A stretch of DNA of 64,000 nucleotides from Oscillospiraceae bacterium (GCA_015068035.1 SVLI01000002.1:221924-285923), one strand, 5' to 3'. Positions 38,245-47,092 are shown, counted from the stretch's first letter. Notes: generated by a model from the letters alone, not told the origin. Numbers and translations: made by a program.

Positions 38245-39603
38245 TCAGATTGTCTGCGCGCCGGTTTCATCCTCCAGCAGAATGAGGATTTTTTCCTGCT
38301 CGCCGCTTACGGCGTCCACATAGACGATATAGTGCTCGCCGCGCTCGGTTTGGCAGACGAACTCGTGGCAGAAAACCTCCTGCCCGCTCTCGCGCGGGAT
38401 GACGCACAGCTTGTGGCCGAGGATCTCCAGTCCATCGGCGACCTTGCTCTTCGCTTCCTCCACGCTGATCTCTGCCTGCGGCAGAGTCCGGGTGCGGTGG
38501 TTCATCAGATAGCCGCGCGTCTCCAGCCCGATGATGCTGCCGTCATCGAGCGCAACGCTCACCTTGACAAGGTCCGGATAGAGCAGCACACCCTCCTGCG
38601 TGGCGGCGAAGTTGATCGTCATCACGCCGCCCTGCTTCATATGATAGGTGCTGCGCATATCGGAAAATCCGTGCTTTTCCAGGTAACGCTGCGCACATTC
38701 GAGCGCCTCGTCATCCGAGAGCTTCGCCTCCCCGATGCTGCGGCTGCACAGCATGCTCACGGGCTTTCCGCCCTGCTTGCTGATGGAAACATAGCTCTCG
38801 CCGTCCCCACACATTGCCGTGAAGTCCCACGTGGAGATGCGGCAATCGGTGTGACCGGCTGTGTGCAGGCCTTTTCCGCCCTCCAGGATCTCGCGCGCCT
38901 CGGCAAGCGCCTCTTGCTCCGAAAAGCTCGCCTTTTCCTGCAGAAAGATCGGCTCGGCCCGGTCAAGATGCGCGGAAAACGGGCCGTCATAGATGAGACT
39001 CGGCACCTCGGGAAACTCCTGCTCAACCAGAAGCATTGCCCCGGAGAGTGTCTGCGGCATACTCTCGTCCGCCTCATCCATGCGCTGCTCGGCATTTTGC
39101 ATCTCATCCAGAAGGAGCACACCGTCGGCAAGCTCCGCGCGAAGCTCGCGCATATTCTGCGCAAGGACGCCTGCCGTTTCGGAGAGCGCGGCAAGGTTTT
39201 CCCGCTGCTGCCCGGTGTAACCCTCGCCGCTTACCGCCGAGCGGGAAAGCATAAAGGCATAGTCGCCAACGCGGCTGATGAAGCCGGCCGTCTGCTCAAG
39301 CTCCTGCGTGGAAAAGGGCAGCACGCCCAGCGCCATCTGCGCGGCCATCGCTTTGCTGAAGGCCTGCGTGCACAGCGCGCCGCTCACGGTGGGGCTCGTT
39401 GCATACAGAGATTTCTGCAGCGCATAATCCAGATCGGTCAGGCTGGTGACCAGCTCGCCGAAGGCGCGCTCGTAGCCCGCCTGCGCCAACATTTCGCTTT
39501 GCTCGGCGCGTCTGGCCTCGGTCCGCCCCCAGGCGGCAAGCGCGATCAGCGCCGCGCAGATATAGGTGGCAAGCAAAACTGCGGTTCTTTTCTTCAGATA
39601 CAC
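38245..39603 (-). CDS. ypeB: Germination protein YpeB
   Basis: 452 residues: one N-terminal membrane anchor, a helical domain (about 30-200, with LDYALQKSLYATSP), and C-terminal PepSY-type repeats (EEAKSKVADGLEIL and AHLDRAEPIF regions). YpeB stabilises and localises the cortex-lytic enzyme SleB in spores, implying an endospore former, or a descendant of one. sleB is usually next to it but is absent here. The start is probably GTG 39603, because AGAGG lies eight bases upstream; GTG 39612 is an alternative. Both lie in or directly beside the gltX terminator hairpin. Confidence 0.88.
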   Translation of the reverse strand: MYLKKRTAVLLATYICAALIALAAWGRTEARRAEQSEMLAQAGYERAFGELVTSLTDLDYALQKSLYATSPTVSGALCTQAFSKAMAAQMALGVLPFSTQELEQTAGFISRVGDYAFMLSRSAVSGEGYTGQQRENLAALSETAGVLAQNMRELRAELADGVLLLDEMQNAEQRMDEADESMPQTLSGAMLLVEQEFPEVPSLIYDGPFSAHLDRAEPIFLQEKASFSEQEALAEAREILEGGKGLHTAGHTDCRISTWDFTAMCGDGESYVSISKQGGKPVSMLCSRSIGEAKLSDDEALECAQRYLEKHGFSDMRSTYHMKQGGVMTINFAATQEGVLLYPDLVKVSVALDDGSIIGLETRGYLMNHRTRTLPQAEISVEEAKSKVADGLEILGHKLCVIPRESGQEVFCHEFVCQTERGEHYIVYVDAVSGEQEKILILLEDETGAQTI

Positions 39604-39648
39604 AAAAAACACCTCTTTGCCTTAGTATTGGGCAAAGAGGTGTTTTTT
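39604..39648 (-). terminator. gltX terminator hairpin that also holds the ypeB ribosome site
   Basis: A perfect 18-bp stem (39604-39621 with 39631-39648) with A/T tails on both sides, 33 nt after the gltX stop. On the minus strand its 3' arm contains AGAGGTG, the ribosome site of ypeB, and the T-tract runs straight into the GTG start. Read-through transcripts would have this site occluded. Confidence 0.88.
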
Positions 39649-39680
39649 ATTTCTGGTGAATTTTGCTTCTTTTTCCCCGG

Positions 39681-41162
39681 TCAGTTCAGCTTTTCGCGGC
39701 CCGCTTTCAGGCGGCAAAGCGTCTCCTCCCGTCCGAGAATTGCGCAGATTTCCACGGCGCCGCCGGGCGTGACGGCCTTTCCGGCCGCGGCGATGCGCAC
39801 CGGCCACATCAAAAGCGCATTTTTGACCTGCTTCTCCTCCGCGAGCGCCATGAGCGCGGCGTGGATACTCTCGGCATCCCAGACCTCCAGCGCTTCCAGC
39901 GCCGGGATCGCGGCATCCAGCATTTCGCGGCTGCTCTCGATGCTGCTCTTGGACTTCTTATGCACGAACAGCTCCGTATCATACGCAGGCAGCGCGTCAA
40001 AGAAATCCACCTTCTCCGGGATGTCGGTCAGCTTCTCGCAGCGCGCCTGCAGGAGCGCTGCAACGGCGGCGACGTCGATGGCGGGGTTTTTCACGCTCTG
40101 CCGGATATAGGGCTCGGCGGTTTTGGCAAAAGCCTCCGGCTCCATCGCGCGCAGATAGAGCGCGTTGAAGTGGTCCAGCTTGGCAAGGTCAAAGATCGCC
40201 GGGGATTTGGAGATGCCGGCAAGGTCAAAGACCTCCGCCAGCTCGGACAGCGAAAAGACCTCCTGCTCCGCGATCTCCCCCTTCGGGCTCCAGCCGAGCA
40301 GGGCAACGTAGTTCAAAATCGCCTCCGTCAGATAACCCTGCGCCCTGAGATCTTCGTAGGACGGATCGCCGTGGCGCTTGGACATCTTATGCTGCTGGTC
40401 GCGCATGACGGGCGAGCAGTGGACATATTCCGGAATCTCCCAGCCAAAGGCCTCGTAGAGCAGATTGTACTTCGGCGCGCTGGAGAGATATTCGCTGCCG
40501 CGCACAACGTGCGTGATGCCCATGAGGTGATCGTCCACGACGTTGGCAAAGTTATAGGTCGGCAGGCCGTCCCGTTTCAGGAGCACCTGATCGTCGAGCG
40601 TCTTGTTCTCCACGGTGATCTCGCCGTAAGAGACGTCCCGGAAAGTCGTTGTCCCCTCCTGGGGAACTTTCTGCCGGATGACGTAGGGCAGCCCGGCGCT
40701 GAGCTTCTCTTCAACCTCCGCGGCGGAAAGATTGCGGCAGGGATCCTCGGCGCGCTCAAAACCCGCCGACTCTTCCTCGTCGCCCTGCTTCTCGCAGAAG
40801 CAGTAATACGCCGCGCCCTTTTCCACGAGCAGTTTTGCGTATTTCCCATAGAGATCGCGCCGCTGCGTCTGGATATAGGGGCCGACGGGGCCGCCGATAT
40901 CCGGGCCCTCGTCGTGCTGAAGTCCGCACTCGCCAAGCGTCCGGTAGATAATCTCCGTTGCACCCTCCACCTGACGGGACTGGTCGGTGTCCTCCAGGCG
41001 GAAGATGAAGGTGCCGCCCGCTCTGCGGGCGATCAGCCATGTATAAAGCGCCGTGCGCAGATTGCCGACGTGCATATAGCCCGTGGGCGACGGCGCGAAG
41101 CGCGTGCGCACCTTCCCCTTGGGGATGCGCGCTTCCATATCGACGAAAAACTGCATATCCAT
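39681..41162 (-). CDS. gltX: Glutamyl-tRNA synthetase
   Basis: 493 residues: class I signature APSPTGYMHVGNLRTALYTW, FRLEDTDQSR, the KMSKR-type loop HKMSKRHGDPS, and an all-helical anticodon domain at the C-terminus. It charges tRNA-Glu (and often tRNA-Gln, for transamidation, in Clostridia). The start at 41162 gives MDMQFFVDMEARIPKGKVRT; AAGGACGG lies upstream. Own promoter. Confidence 0.97.
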   Translation of the reverse strand: MDMQFFVDMEARIPKGKVRTRFAPSPTGYMHVGNLRTALYTWLIARRAGGTFIFRLEDTDQSRQVEGATEIIYRTLGECGLQHDEGPDIGGPVGPYIQTQRRDLYGKYAKLLVEKGAAYYCFCEKQGDEEESAGFERAEDPCRNLSAAEVEEKLSAGLPYVIRQKVPQEGTTTFRDVSYGEITVENKTLDDQVLLKRDGLPTYNFANVVDDHLMGITHVVRGSEYLSSAPKYNLLYEAFGWEIPEYVHCSPVMRDQQHKMSKRHGDPSYEDLRAQGYLTEAILNYVALLGWSPKGEIAEQEVFSLSELAEVFDLAGISKSPAIFDLAKLDHFNALYLRAMEPEAFAKTAEPYIRQSVKNPAIDVAAVAALLQARCEKLTDIPEKVDFFDALPAYDTELFVHKKSKSSIESSREMLDAAIPALEALEVWDAESIHAALMALAEEKQVKNALLMWPVRIAAAGKAVTPGGAVEICAILGREETLCRLKAGREKLN

Positions 41163-41259
41163 ATTCTTTCCGTCCTTTCCTGTATAAAAAGTCCTATGTA
41201 AAAAACAGCAGGCGCTATGCTTTCCACACCGCACAGCCTGCCCTGTCATCTGCTGTCTA

Positions 41260-41288
41260 ATAGTATTTTACAAAAGCGGAATTGTCAA
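41260..41288 (-). promoter_or_regulatory. Promoter of gltX
   Basis: Minus-strand consensus TTGACA (41283-41288), 17 bp, TACTAT (41260-41265), about 98 nt upstream of the start. Confidence 0.7.
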
Positions 41289-41302
41289 TCCGCAATTGAC
41301 AA
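41282..41302. promoter_or_regulatory. Dyad over the gltX -35 box
   Basis: TTGTCAAT (41282-41289), CCGCA, ATTGACAA (41295-41302): a perfect 8-bp inverted repeat that covers the -35 hexamer, a plausible operator. Confidence 0.4.
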
Positions 41303-41350
41303 AACAGCGGCATCCGTCACGGAAAGTGGCGCGAAAACGCATTTTTTGCG

Positions 41351-41379
41351 TTGTCTTTTGTGCGCAGGCGTGATATAGT
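41351..41379 (+). promoter_or_regulatory. Promoter of the aminotransferase-trpS unit
   Basis: TTGTCT (41351-41356), 17 bp, TATAGT (41374-41379), 114 nt upstream of the ATG. Confidence 0.6.
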
Positions 41380-41492
41380 TAATTAGTTATAATCCTGGTT
41401 GGGCAACAGAATTTACCCCCAAGGGCGCAGACAGCATTTTTGCTCCGCGTCGCGCGCGGTTTTGTCCCGACCAAAATCGAGGAAGACAAAAT

Positions 41493-42695
41493 ATGGAATC
41501 TCATCTCTCTGAGCGGATGAAGCCGATGAACCCCTCCGCCATCCGCGAAATTTTCAAGTTCGCGGGGCTGCCGGGCATGATCTCCTTTGCCGGCGGAAAC
41601 CCCTCCGAGCGCACCTTTCCGGCGCAGGAGCTTGCAGAGGTCAGCGCAAAGCTGTTCGCAGAAAAGCCCACGGAAATTCTGCAGTACGGCATTTCGGAGG
41701 GTTACGCCCCCCTGCGGGAGCTGACCAAAGCCCGCATGCGGGAAAAGTTTGGTGTCGGCGGGGATGACGACGAGGTGCTCATGCTCACCGGCGGACAGCA
41801 GGGCATGGATCTTGCGCTCAAAACCCTGACCAACGAGGGCGACGCTGTCATTGTGGAAAACCCCAGCTTCATCGGCGCACTCAACGCCATCCGCAGCTAT
41901 CGGCTGCGCATGGTTGGCGTGCCTATGGATCACGAGGGTATGAATATGGACGCGCTGGAAAAGGCGCTGCAGGAAAATCCGGACGTCAAGCTCATCTACA
42001 CGATCCCGACCTTTCAGAATCCCATGGGCGTGACGATGCCGCTTGCGCGCCGCAAACGGCTCTATGAGCTGGCCGTGCAGTATGACGTGATGATCGTGGA
42101 GGACAACCCTTATTTTGAGCTGCGCTATTACGGCGAGGACGTCCCCTGCATAAAGAGTCTGGACAAAACCGGGCATGTTCTTTTCTGCGGCAGCTATTCC
42201 AAAACCGTTTCCCCCGGGCTGCGCGTGGGTTATCTTGTGCTCCACAAATCGCTTTTGCAGAAATTCACCGTGGCCAAGCAGTGTGTGGACGTGCACAGTG
42301 TGAATCTTCCGCAGATGCTGGTTTATGAATACATCCGGGGTTACGATTTCGATGCGCACGTGAAGCTGTGCTGCGATATTTACCGCGTGCAGCGCGACCT
42401 GATGGTCAGCGGGCTGAAAAAGAACCTCGCCGGACTGGAAGCGCAGGGTGTGCGCTTCACGCAGCCGGACGGCGGTTTGTTCGTCTGGGTGGATCTGCCG
42501 CCGGAGAAAAGCGGCTACGAGCTGTTCGAGCGGCTGGTCGAGCGCAAGCTTGCAACCGTGCCAGGCAGCACCTTTGACCCCTGGGAGAGGCGGGACACGC
42601 CCGGCATCCGATTGAATTTTTCCATGCCGACGCCGGAGCAGATTGAATCCGGCACCAAAATTTTCGGAGATACGATAAGGGAGTTTTTGAAGTAA
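41493..42695 (+). CDS. PLP-dependent aminotransferase, class I/II (2-aminoadipate aminotransferase-like)
   Basis: 400 residues: ISFAGGNPSERTFP near the N-terminus, YGISEGYAPLREL, LTGGQQGMDL, the PLP-lysine site GSYSKTVSPGLRVGY and the carboxylate-binding Arg in GIRLNFS. This pattern fits the LysN/ARO8-like subgroup acting on 2-aminoadipate, branched-chain or aromatic amino acids. GAGG precedes the ATG. trpS begins one base after the stop, so the two are coexpressed, hinting at aromatic amino acids (inference only). Confidence 0.93.
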   Translation: MESHLSERMKPMNPSAIREIFKFAGLPGMISFAGGNPSERTFPAQELAEVSAKLFAEKPTEILQYGISEGYAPLRELTKARMREKFGVGGDDDEVLMLTGGQQGMDLALKTLTNEGDAVIVENPSFIGALNAIRSYRLRMVGVPMDHEGMNMDALEKALQENPDVKLIYTIPTFQNPMGVTMPLARRKRLYELAVQYDVMIVEDNPYFELRYYGEDVPCIKSLDKTGHVLFCGSYSKTVSPGLRVGYLVLHKSLLQKFTVAKQCVDVHSVNLPQMLVYEYIRGYDFDAHVKLCCDIYRVQRDLMVSGLKKNLAGLEAQGVRFTQPDGGLFVWVDLPPEKSGYELFERLVERKLATVPGSTFDPWERRDTPGIRLNFSMPTPEQIESGTKIFGDTIREFLK

Positions 42696-42696
42696 T

Positions 42697-43701
42697 ATGA
42701 ACGAGAACGCAAAAAAAGTTATGCTCTCCGGCATTCAGCCGAGCGGCGATCTTCATCTGGGCAACTACCTCGGCGCAATCCGCAACTGGGTTGCGCGCAC
42801 GGACGAATTTGACAACTACTATTTCATGGCGGACATGCACACCATCACCGTCCGGCAGACACCGGCGGATCTGCGCCGCCGCACGCTGGAGCAGCTTGCG
42901 CAGTACATCGCATGCGGCCTCGATCCGGAAAAGAACACCCTCTTCATCCAGAGCCATGTGCCCGAGCACGCGCAGCTTGGCTGGGTGCTCAACTGCTACA
43001 CCATGTTCGGCGAGCTCTCCCGCATGACGCAGTTCAAGGACAAAAGCTCCAAGCATAGCGAAAACATCAACGGCGGTCTGTTCACCTATCCCGCGCTGAT
43101 GGCCGCGGACATCCTGCTCTATCAGCCGGACTATGTTCCGGTCGGCGAGGATCAGAAGCAGCACTGTGAGCTCACGCGCGATGTGGCCATCCGCTTCAAC
43201 AACATCTACGGCGACGTGTTCAAGGTTCCGGAGCCTTTCATTCAGAAGGTCGGCGCACGCATCATGAGCCTCGGCAACCCCAGCTCCAAGATGAGCAAAT
43301 CCGACCCCGCGGGCTGTGTCTTCCTGCTGGAAAAGCCGGAGGACATCCTGCGCAAGTTCAAAAAGGCCGTCACGGACAGCGACACGGAAAACTGCGTGCG
43401 CTATGCCCCGGAGGAGAAACCGGGCGTCGCCAACCTCATGGGCATCTATGCCGCCATCACCGGCAAAAGCTATGCCGAGATCGAAACGGAGTTTGCCGGC
43501 AAGGGTTACGGCGTTTTCAAGCCCACCGTCGGCGAAGCCGTTGTGGAGATGCTGCGCCCCATTCAGGAGGAGACGCGGCGCATCCTCGCCGACAAGGCCT
43601 ACCTTGAATCCGTCTACCGCGCAGGCGCGGAAAAAGCCTCCTACATCGCCTCGAAGACGCTGCGCAAGGTTTACAAGAAAATCGGCTTTGTCGCGCGCTG
43701 A
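42697..43701 (+). CDS. trpS: Tryptophanyl-tRNA synthetase
   Basis: 334 residues: SGIQPSGDLHLGNYLGAIRN (HIGH-type motif), QTPADLRRRT, VGEDQKQHCELTRDVA, and SKMSKSDPAG (KMSKS). It charges tRNA-Trp. The ATG follows the previous stop by one base. Standard length. Confidence 0.98.
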   Translation: MNENAKKVMLSGIQPSGDLHLGNYLGAIRNWVARTDEFDNYYFMADMHTITVRQTPADLRRRTLEQLAQYIACGLDPEKNTLFIQSHVPEHAQLGWVLNCYTMFGELSRMTQFKDKSSKHSENINGGLFTYPALMAADILLYQPDYVPVGEDQKQHCELTRDVAIRFNNIYGDVFKVPEPFIQKVGARIMSLGNPSSKMSKSDPAGCVFLLEKPEDILRKFKKAVTDSDTENCVRYAPEEKPGVANLMGIYAAITGKSYAEIETEFAGKGYGVFKPTVGEAVVEMLRPIQEETRRILADKAYLESVYRAGAEKASYIASKTLRKVYKKIGFVAR

Positions 43702-43763
43702 CTTTCGATTAACCGCCCCGCAAAGGGGCAGTACCTGCACAGAAACAACACGGGAGAATCCGT

Positions 43764-44870
43764 ATGGTTTTAGACACGAAACTGCTGCTTGACATTCTCA
43801 TCGCGCTTGGCGTTGCGCTTGTGATCAGCTTTGCCGCCACACCTGTCATCAAGGCTTTCGCGCAGAAGGTCGGTGCGCTGGATGTGCCGCGCGAGGCACG
43901 GCGCATGCACGATCACCCCATCCCCCGCATGGGCGGACTGGCCATTTTTCTTGGCTTCATTTTGTCTGTCGTGCTGTTTGTGGAGATCTCGAAGCCCGTA
44001 CAGGGCATCCTGCTGGGGGCAGTGCTCATCGTCATTGTCGGCGCTTTGGATGACATTCTCAATCTCCCCGCATGGGTCAAGCTTCTGTTTCAGATTGTTG
44101 CGGCGGTCATCGCGGTGCTGCACGGCATCGTGATCGAAACCTTCACGAATCCCTTTATTTTCGGCAACATGGAACGGCTGCCCTTAAACGGCTTTTCCAT
44201 TCCGGTCACGATCGTCTGGATCGTGATCATTACAAACTCCGTCAACCTCATCGACGGGCTGGACGGGCTTGCCGCCGGCGTTTCGTCCATCTCGGGCCTG
44301 ACCATGCTGATCATCGCGCTGCTGGTGGCGGACCGGAATGTTGCGCTGCTGCTGGCTGCGCTCGTCGGCGCCTGCATCGGCTTTCTGCCTTTCAATTTCA
44401 ACCCCGCCAAGATCTTTATGGGCGACACGGGCGCGCTGCTGCTCGGCTATGTGCTGAGCACGGCGAGCATCCTCGGCCTGTTCAAGTTCTACGCCGTGGT
44501 GAGCTTTGCCGTGCCCTTTCTGGTGCTGGCCGTTCCGATTTTTGACACGCTGTTTGCCATCTTCCGCCGCCTCTGCAAGGGGCAGAACCCCCTCAAGCCA
44601 GACCGCGGCCATTTCCACCACCGTCTGATCGACATGGGCTTCAACCAGAAGCAGACGGTCGCCATTCTCTACATTCTCACCGCACTGCTCGGCCTGTCCG
44701 CCGTGGTCATGACCGCAAGCAGCAAATTCAAGGTACTGATTCTGATCGTCTCGTTCTGTCTGGCGCTGGCAGTCGTCGGCTTTCTGATGCTCTCACATCA
44801 CGGCAGCGGGCACGCCCATGCCGGAAAAGAGACCGACAACGAAAAAGAGGACGGTGACAAGCATGCGTAA
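43764..44870 (+). CDS. tagO: Undecaprenyl-phosphate N-acetylglucosaminyl 1-phosphate transferase (TagO/WecA-like)
   Basis: 368 residues with about ten or eleven transmembrane helices and the MraY-family motifs: RRMHDHPIPRMGGLAIF, GALDDILNLP, NLIDGLDGLAAG, FMGDTGALLLG and DRGHFHHRLID. It transfers GlcNAc-1-P to undecaprenyl phosphate, the first step of teichoic acid or other wall-polymer synthesis. GGGAG precedes the ATG. The His-rich, charged C-terminal tail overlaps wecB by eight bases. Confidence 0.95.
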   Translation: MVLDTKLLLDILIALGVALVISFAATPVIKAFAQKVGALDVPREARRMHDHPIPRMGGLAIFLGFILSVVLFVEISKPVQGILLGAVLIVIVGALDDILNLPAWVKLLFQIVAAVIAVLHGIVIETFTNPFIFGNMERLPLNGFSIPVTIVWIVIITNSVNLIDGLDGLAAGVSSISGLTMLIIALLVADRNVALLLAALVGACIGFLPFNFNPAKIFMGDTGALLLGYVLSTASILGLFKFYAVVSFAVPFLVLAVPIFDTLFAIFRRLCKGQNPLKPDRGHFHHRLIDMGFNQKQTVAILYILTALLGLSAVVMTASSKFKVLILIVSFCLALAVVGFLMLSHHGSGHAHAGKETDNEKEDGDKHA

Positions 44871-46032
44871 AATCCGCGTTCTTTCCGTTTTCGGCACAAG
44901 GCCGGAGGCCATCAAAATGTGTCCGCTGGTACTGGAGCTGCAGCAGCGCGAGGAAATTGAAAGCCTCGTTTGCGTCACGGCGCAGCACAGGGAAATGCTC
45001 GACGGCGTGCTGAAGTCTTTTGGCGTGACGCCGGACTTTGACCTGAACGTGATGCGCCCGGAGCAGACGCTCTCTGCGCTCACTTCGCGCGTACTGGAAG
45101 GGCTCGGCGCAGTTTTTGTGAAAGCACAGCCCGATCTGGTGCTTGTCCACGGCGACACCACAACGAGTTTCTCCGCGGCGCTTGCCGCGTTTTACGAGCG
45201 CATCATCGTCGGCCACGTGGAGGCCGGGCTGCGCACCTATGACCGCTACAGCCCCTTCCCCGAGGAACTCAACCGTCAGCTTGTCGGGCGGCTGGCCGCT
45301 CTTCACTTTGCGCCGACGGCGCAGAACAAGGCCAATCTGGAGCGTGAGGGCATCAAAGAGGGCATCTTTGTAACCGGCAACACCGTCATCGACGCCATGC
45401 GCTACACCGTTGGGGACGGCAGCTTTTCCAGCCCCGCGCTGCGCGCGCTTGATTTTGAAAACGAGCGTCACATCGTGCTCACCTGCCACCGCCGGGAGAA
45501 TTACGGCGCGGCTATGGAACAGATCTTTTCCGCCGTCCGCCGCCTTGTCGACGCTTATCCGGATGTGCGCTTTGTCTACCCTGTGCATCCGTCGCCCGCC
45601 GTGCAGGAAACGGCTTCCCGCATGCTTGGGAACGTTCCGCGCGTGGAGCTGATCGAGCCGCTGGACACCTTTGAGATGCACCGCCTGATGAGCAGGTGCT
45701 ACATGGTGATGACCGATTCCGGCGGCATTCAGGAGGAAGCACCCGCGCTTGGCAAGCCGGTGCTTGTCCTGCGGCGGGAAACGGAGCGGCCGGAGGCGGT
45801 CAAGGCCGGAACCGTCCGGCTTGCCGGCGTGGAAACCGAAAAAATCGTCTCCCTCGCCTCCGCGCTGCTGGAGGACAAGGCGCTCTATGCGCGCATGGCG
45901 CAGGCAGTCAACCCCTATGGAGACGGCCGAGCCTCCGGGCGCATTGCGGATGCAATCTGCTACATGTTCGGTTATACACAGACGGCACCGGAGCTCTTCT
46001 CCCCTACAGGAACAGCATCCCGCCCATCATGA
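44863..46032 (+). CDS. wecB: UDP-N-acetylglucosamine 2-epimerase (non-hydrolysing)
   Basis: 389 residues: VFGTRPEAIKMCPLVLEL, VHGDTTTSF, VEAGLRTYDRYSPFPEE, HRRENYG and TDSGGIQEEAPALGKP, all hallmarks of the WecB/MnaA family. It interconverts UDP-GlcNAc and UDP-ManNAc, supplying ManNAc for the linkage unit started by TagO. The start at 44863 overlaps the tagO end. Its 3' end overlaps a convergent hypothetical gene by 29 bp. Confidence 0.96.
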   Translation: MRKIRVLSVFGTRPEAIKMCPLVLELQQREEIESLVCVTAQHREMLDGVLKSFGVTPDFDLNVMRPEQTLSALTSRVLEGLGAVFVKAQPDLVLVHGDTTTSFSAALAAFYERIIVGHVEAGLRTYDRYSPFPEELNRQLVGRLAALHFAPTAQNKANLEREGIKEGIFVTGNTVIDAMRYTVGDGSFSSPALRALDFENERHIVLTCHRRENYGAAMEQIFSAVRRLVDAYPDVRFVYPVHPSPAVQETASRMLGNVPRVELIEPLDTFEMHRLMSRCYMVMTDSGGIQEEAPALGKPVLVLRRETERPEAVKAGTVRLAGVETEKIVSLASALLEDKALYARMAQAVNPYGDGRASGRIADAICYMFGYTQTAPELFSPTGTASRPS

Positions 46033-46420
46033 TGAGCATCTCCTCATCACCGCTTTCGCGGTAGAGCAAATATAAAATCAGCAGCAGGATCAGATCCTCT
46101 GTTTCCAATCGGCTCAGATCCAGCTTTGCCGTCAGCCCCCGCAACAGCCCGCCCGCTTTCCCCTGTCCGGAAACGCCGGCGGGCTGTTTCCATACTCCCC
46201 CGGAGCTGCGCTGCCCAGCCGGCCTTGCGCCGGATGGGGCGGACATTCCCCGCAGAGGCGGGGCCTGCCGCGGGGATTCTTCCTGTTTCGTGGTGTTCAG
46301 CTGCGGGGCGTTCTGCTTCGCGGTGTTCTGCCGCGGCGCAGGATGCGCGGAGGCCGGGCGGTTTCCCGGCTGCGGCAAACGCTCCACCTGTCCGGAATTA
46401 CCAATATATCGGTTAATCAT
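46004..46420 (-). CDS. Hypothetical protein, Pro/Gln-rich with hydrophobic C-terminus
   Basis: 138 residues. The first 90 are low complexity and rich in Pro, Gln, Ala and Ser; the last 45 (LDLSRLETEDLILLLILYLL, then ESGDEEMLIMMGGMLFL) form two hydrophobic helices around an acidic turn. It has an ATGA overlap with the preceding small gene and converges on wecB, sharing 29 bp. The function is unknown; the C-terminal pattern recalls small, acidic-turn helical proteins of sporulating Clostridia, but I cannot name a family. Confidence 0.7.
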   Translation of the reverse strand: MINRYIGNSGQVERLPQPGNRPASAHPAPRQNTAKQNAPQLNTTKQEESPRQAPPLRGMSAPSGARPAGQRSSGGVWKQPAGVSGQGKAGGLLRGLTAKLDLSRLETEDLILLLILYLLYRESGDEEMLIMMGGMLFL

Positions 46421-46770
46421 GCGCCCTCCCCTCCTTCCTCGGAAAACATCGTCCCGGCGAACTTTGCCGCGCGGGCAAGCTGCAGCGCGCGGGTCATCTT
46501 TCTGCGCCGCTTCTCGCCCAAAAAGGGCGTCATGGCTTCCAGCAGCGCGTGCGTATCGCTTTTCCCTCCGGGCACGGCCTGCGCCGATCCCATCATGCCG
46601 CGCAGCTTTTCCATCATCCCCGCCATGCCACTATCCGGCTGCTCTGATGCATCCGGCTGTGCCGGAAGGGCTGCACCGCCGCCCATGAGCGATTGCGCGA
46701 GCTGGGTAATACGGTTCATCTCCTCCGGTGAGGAGAGTATGCTGCTGATCCTGTCCTCCAATTCGCTCAC
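46417..46770 (-). CDS. Hypothetical protein, middle gene of three-gene unit
   Basis: 117 residues: a helical N-terminus (LEDRISSILSSPEEMNRITQ), a Gly/Met-rich centre (MAGMMEKLRGMMG), and a basic C-terminus (PFLGEKRRRKMTRALQLARA). No transmembrane segment or catalytic motif is seen. Twenty bases after the previous gene and overlapping the next by four, so all three are probably cotranslated. Confidence 0.7.
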   Translation of the reverse strand: MSELEDRISSILSSPEEMNRITQLAQSLMGGGAALPAQPDASEQPDSGMAGMMEKLRGMMGSAQAVPGGKSDTHALLEAMTPFLGEKRRRKMTRALQLARAAKFAGTMFSEEGGEGA

Positions 46771-46789
46771 GCCGCGCCACGCCCCTTTC

Positions 46790-47020
46790 TTACTTTTTCT
46801 TCATCGCGCCGGATACGTCCTGCGCCAGTTTTTTCCCCTGCGGCGTGGACAGGATCCGCTGCAGCATCTCCTGCAGCGCTGCTGCGTCACCGCCGCGGGC
46901 TGCTTTTTCCATCTCCGCCGGGTCGATCAGCGCCCCGAGCGCCTTTGCCTCCGGGGTTTCGGCCAGCGCGCGCAGCTTTTCTCCGTTCTTGCCCTCAAAG
47001 AGCGCTTTCATGTCCTGCAT
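46790..47020 (-). CDS. Hypothetical small helical protein, first gene of three-gene unit
   Basis: 76 residues beginning MQDMKALFEGKNGEKLRALA, with EAKALGALIDPAEMEKAARG and a lysine-rich end (SGAMKKK). Entirely helical and charged by inspection; may be a DNA- or nucleoid-associated or structural protein, but nothing in the sequence proves this. An AGGAGGCG sequence lies upstream of the ATG. Divergent from the phosphodiesterase gene. Confidence 0.72.
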   Translation of the reverse strand: MQDMKALFEGKNGEKLRALAETPEAKALGALIDPAEMEKAARGGDAAALQEMLQRILSTPQGKKLAQDVSGAMKKK

Positions 47021-47092
47021 GCGTGATCGCCTCCTTTGAACTTCTCCTTGCCATTCTATTCACCGGGTCGTGCCGGTGTGAAAGGACTTTTT

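Larger units (their letters stand above)
41163..41492. other. Divergent promoter region between gltX and the aminotransferase gene
   Basis: 330 bp without a gene. It carries a minus-strand promoter for gltX with an overlapping dyad and a plus-strand promoter for the aminotransferase. No T-box antiterminator elements were recognised in the gltX leader. Confidence 0.6.

Noticed and set aside
41163..41260. T-box riboswitch upstream of gltX
   Set aside because: No Stem I, T-box sequence or antiterminator could be recognised in the roughly 90-nt leader.
43713..43729. GCCCC/GGGGC hairpin after trpS
   Set aside because: Only five pairs and no T-tract; tagO follows closely on the same strand, so it is not counted as a terminator.
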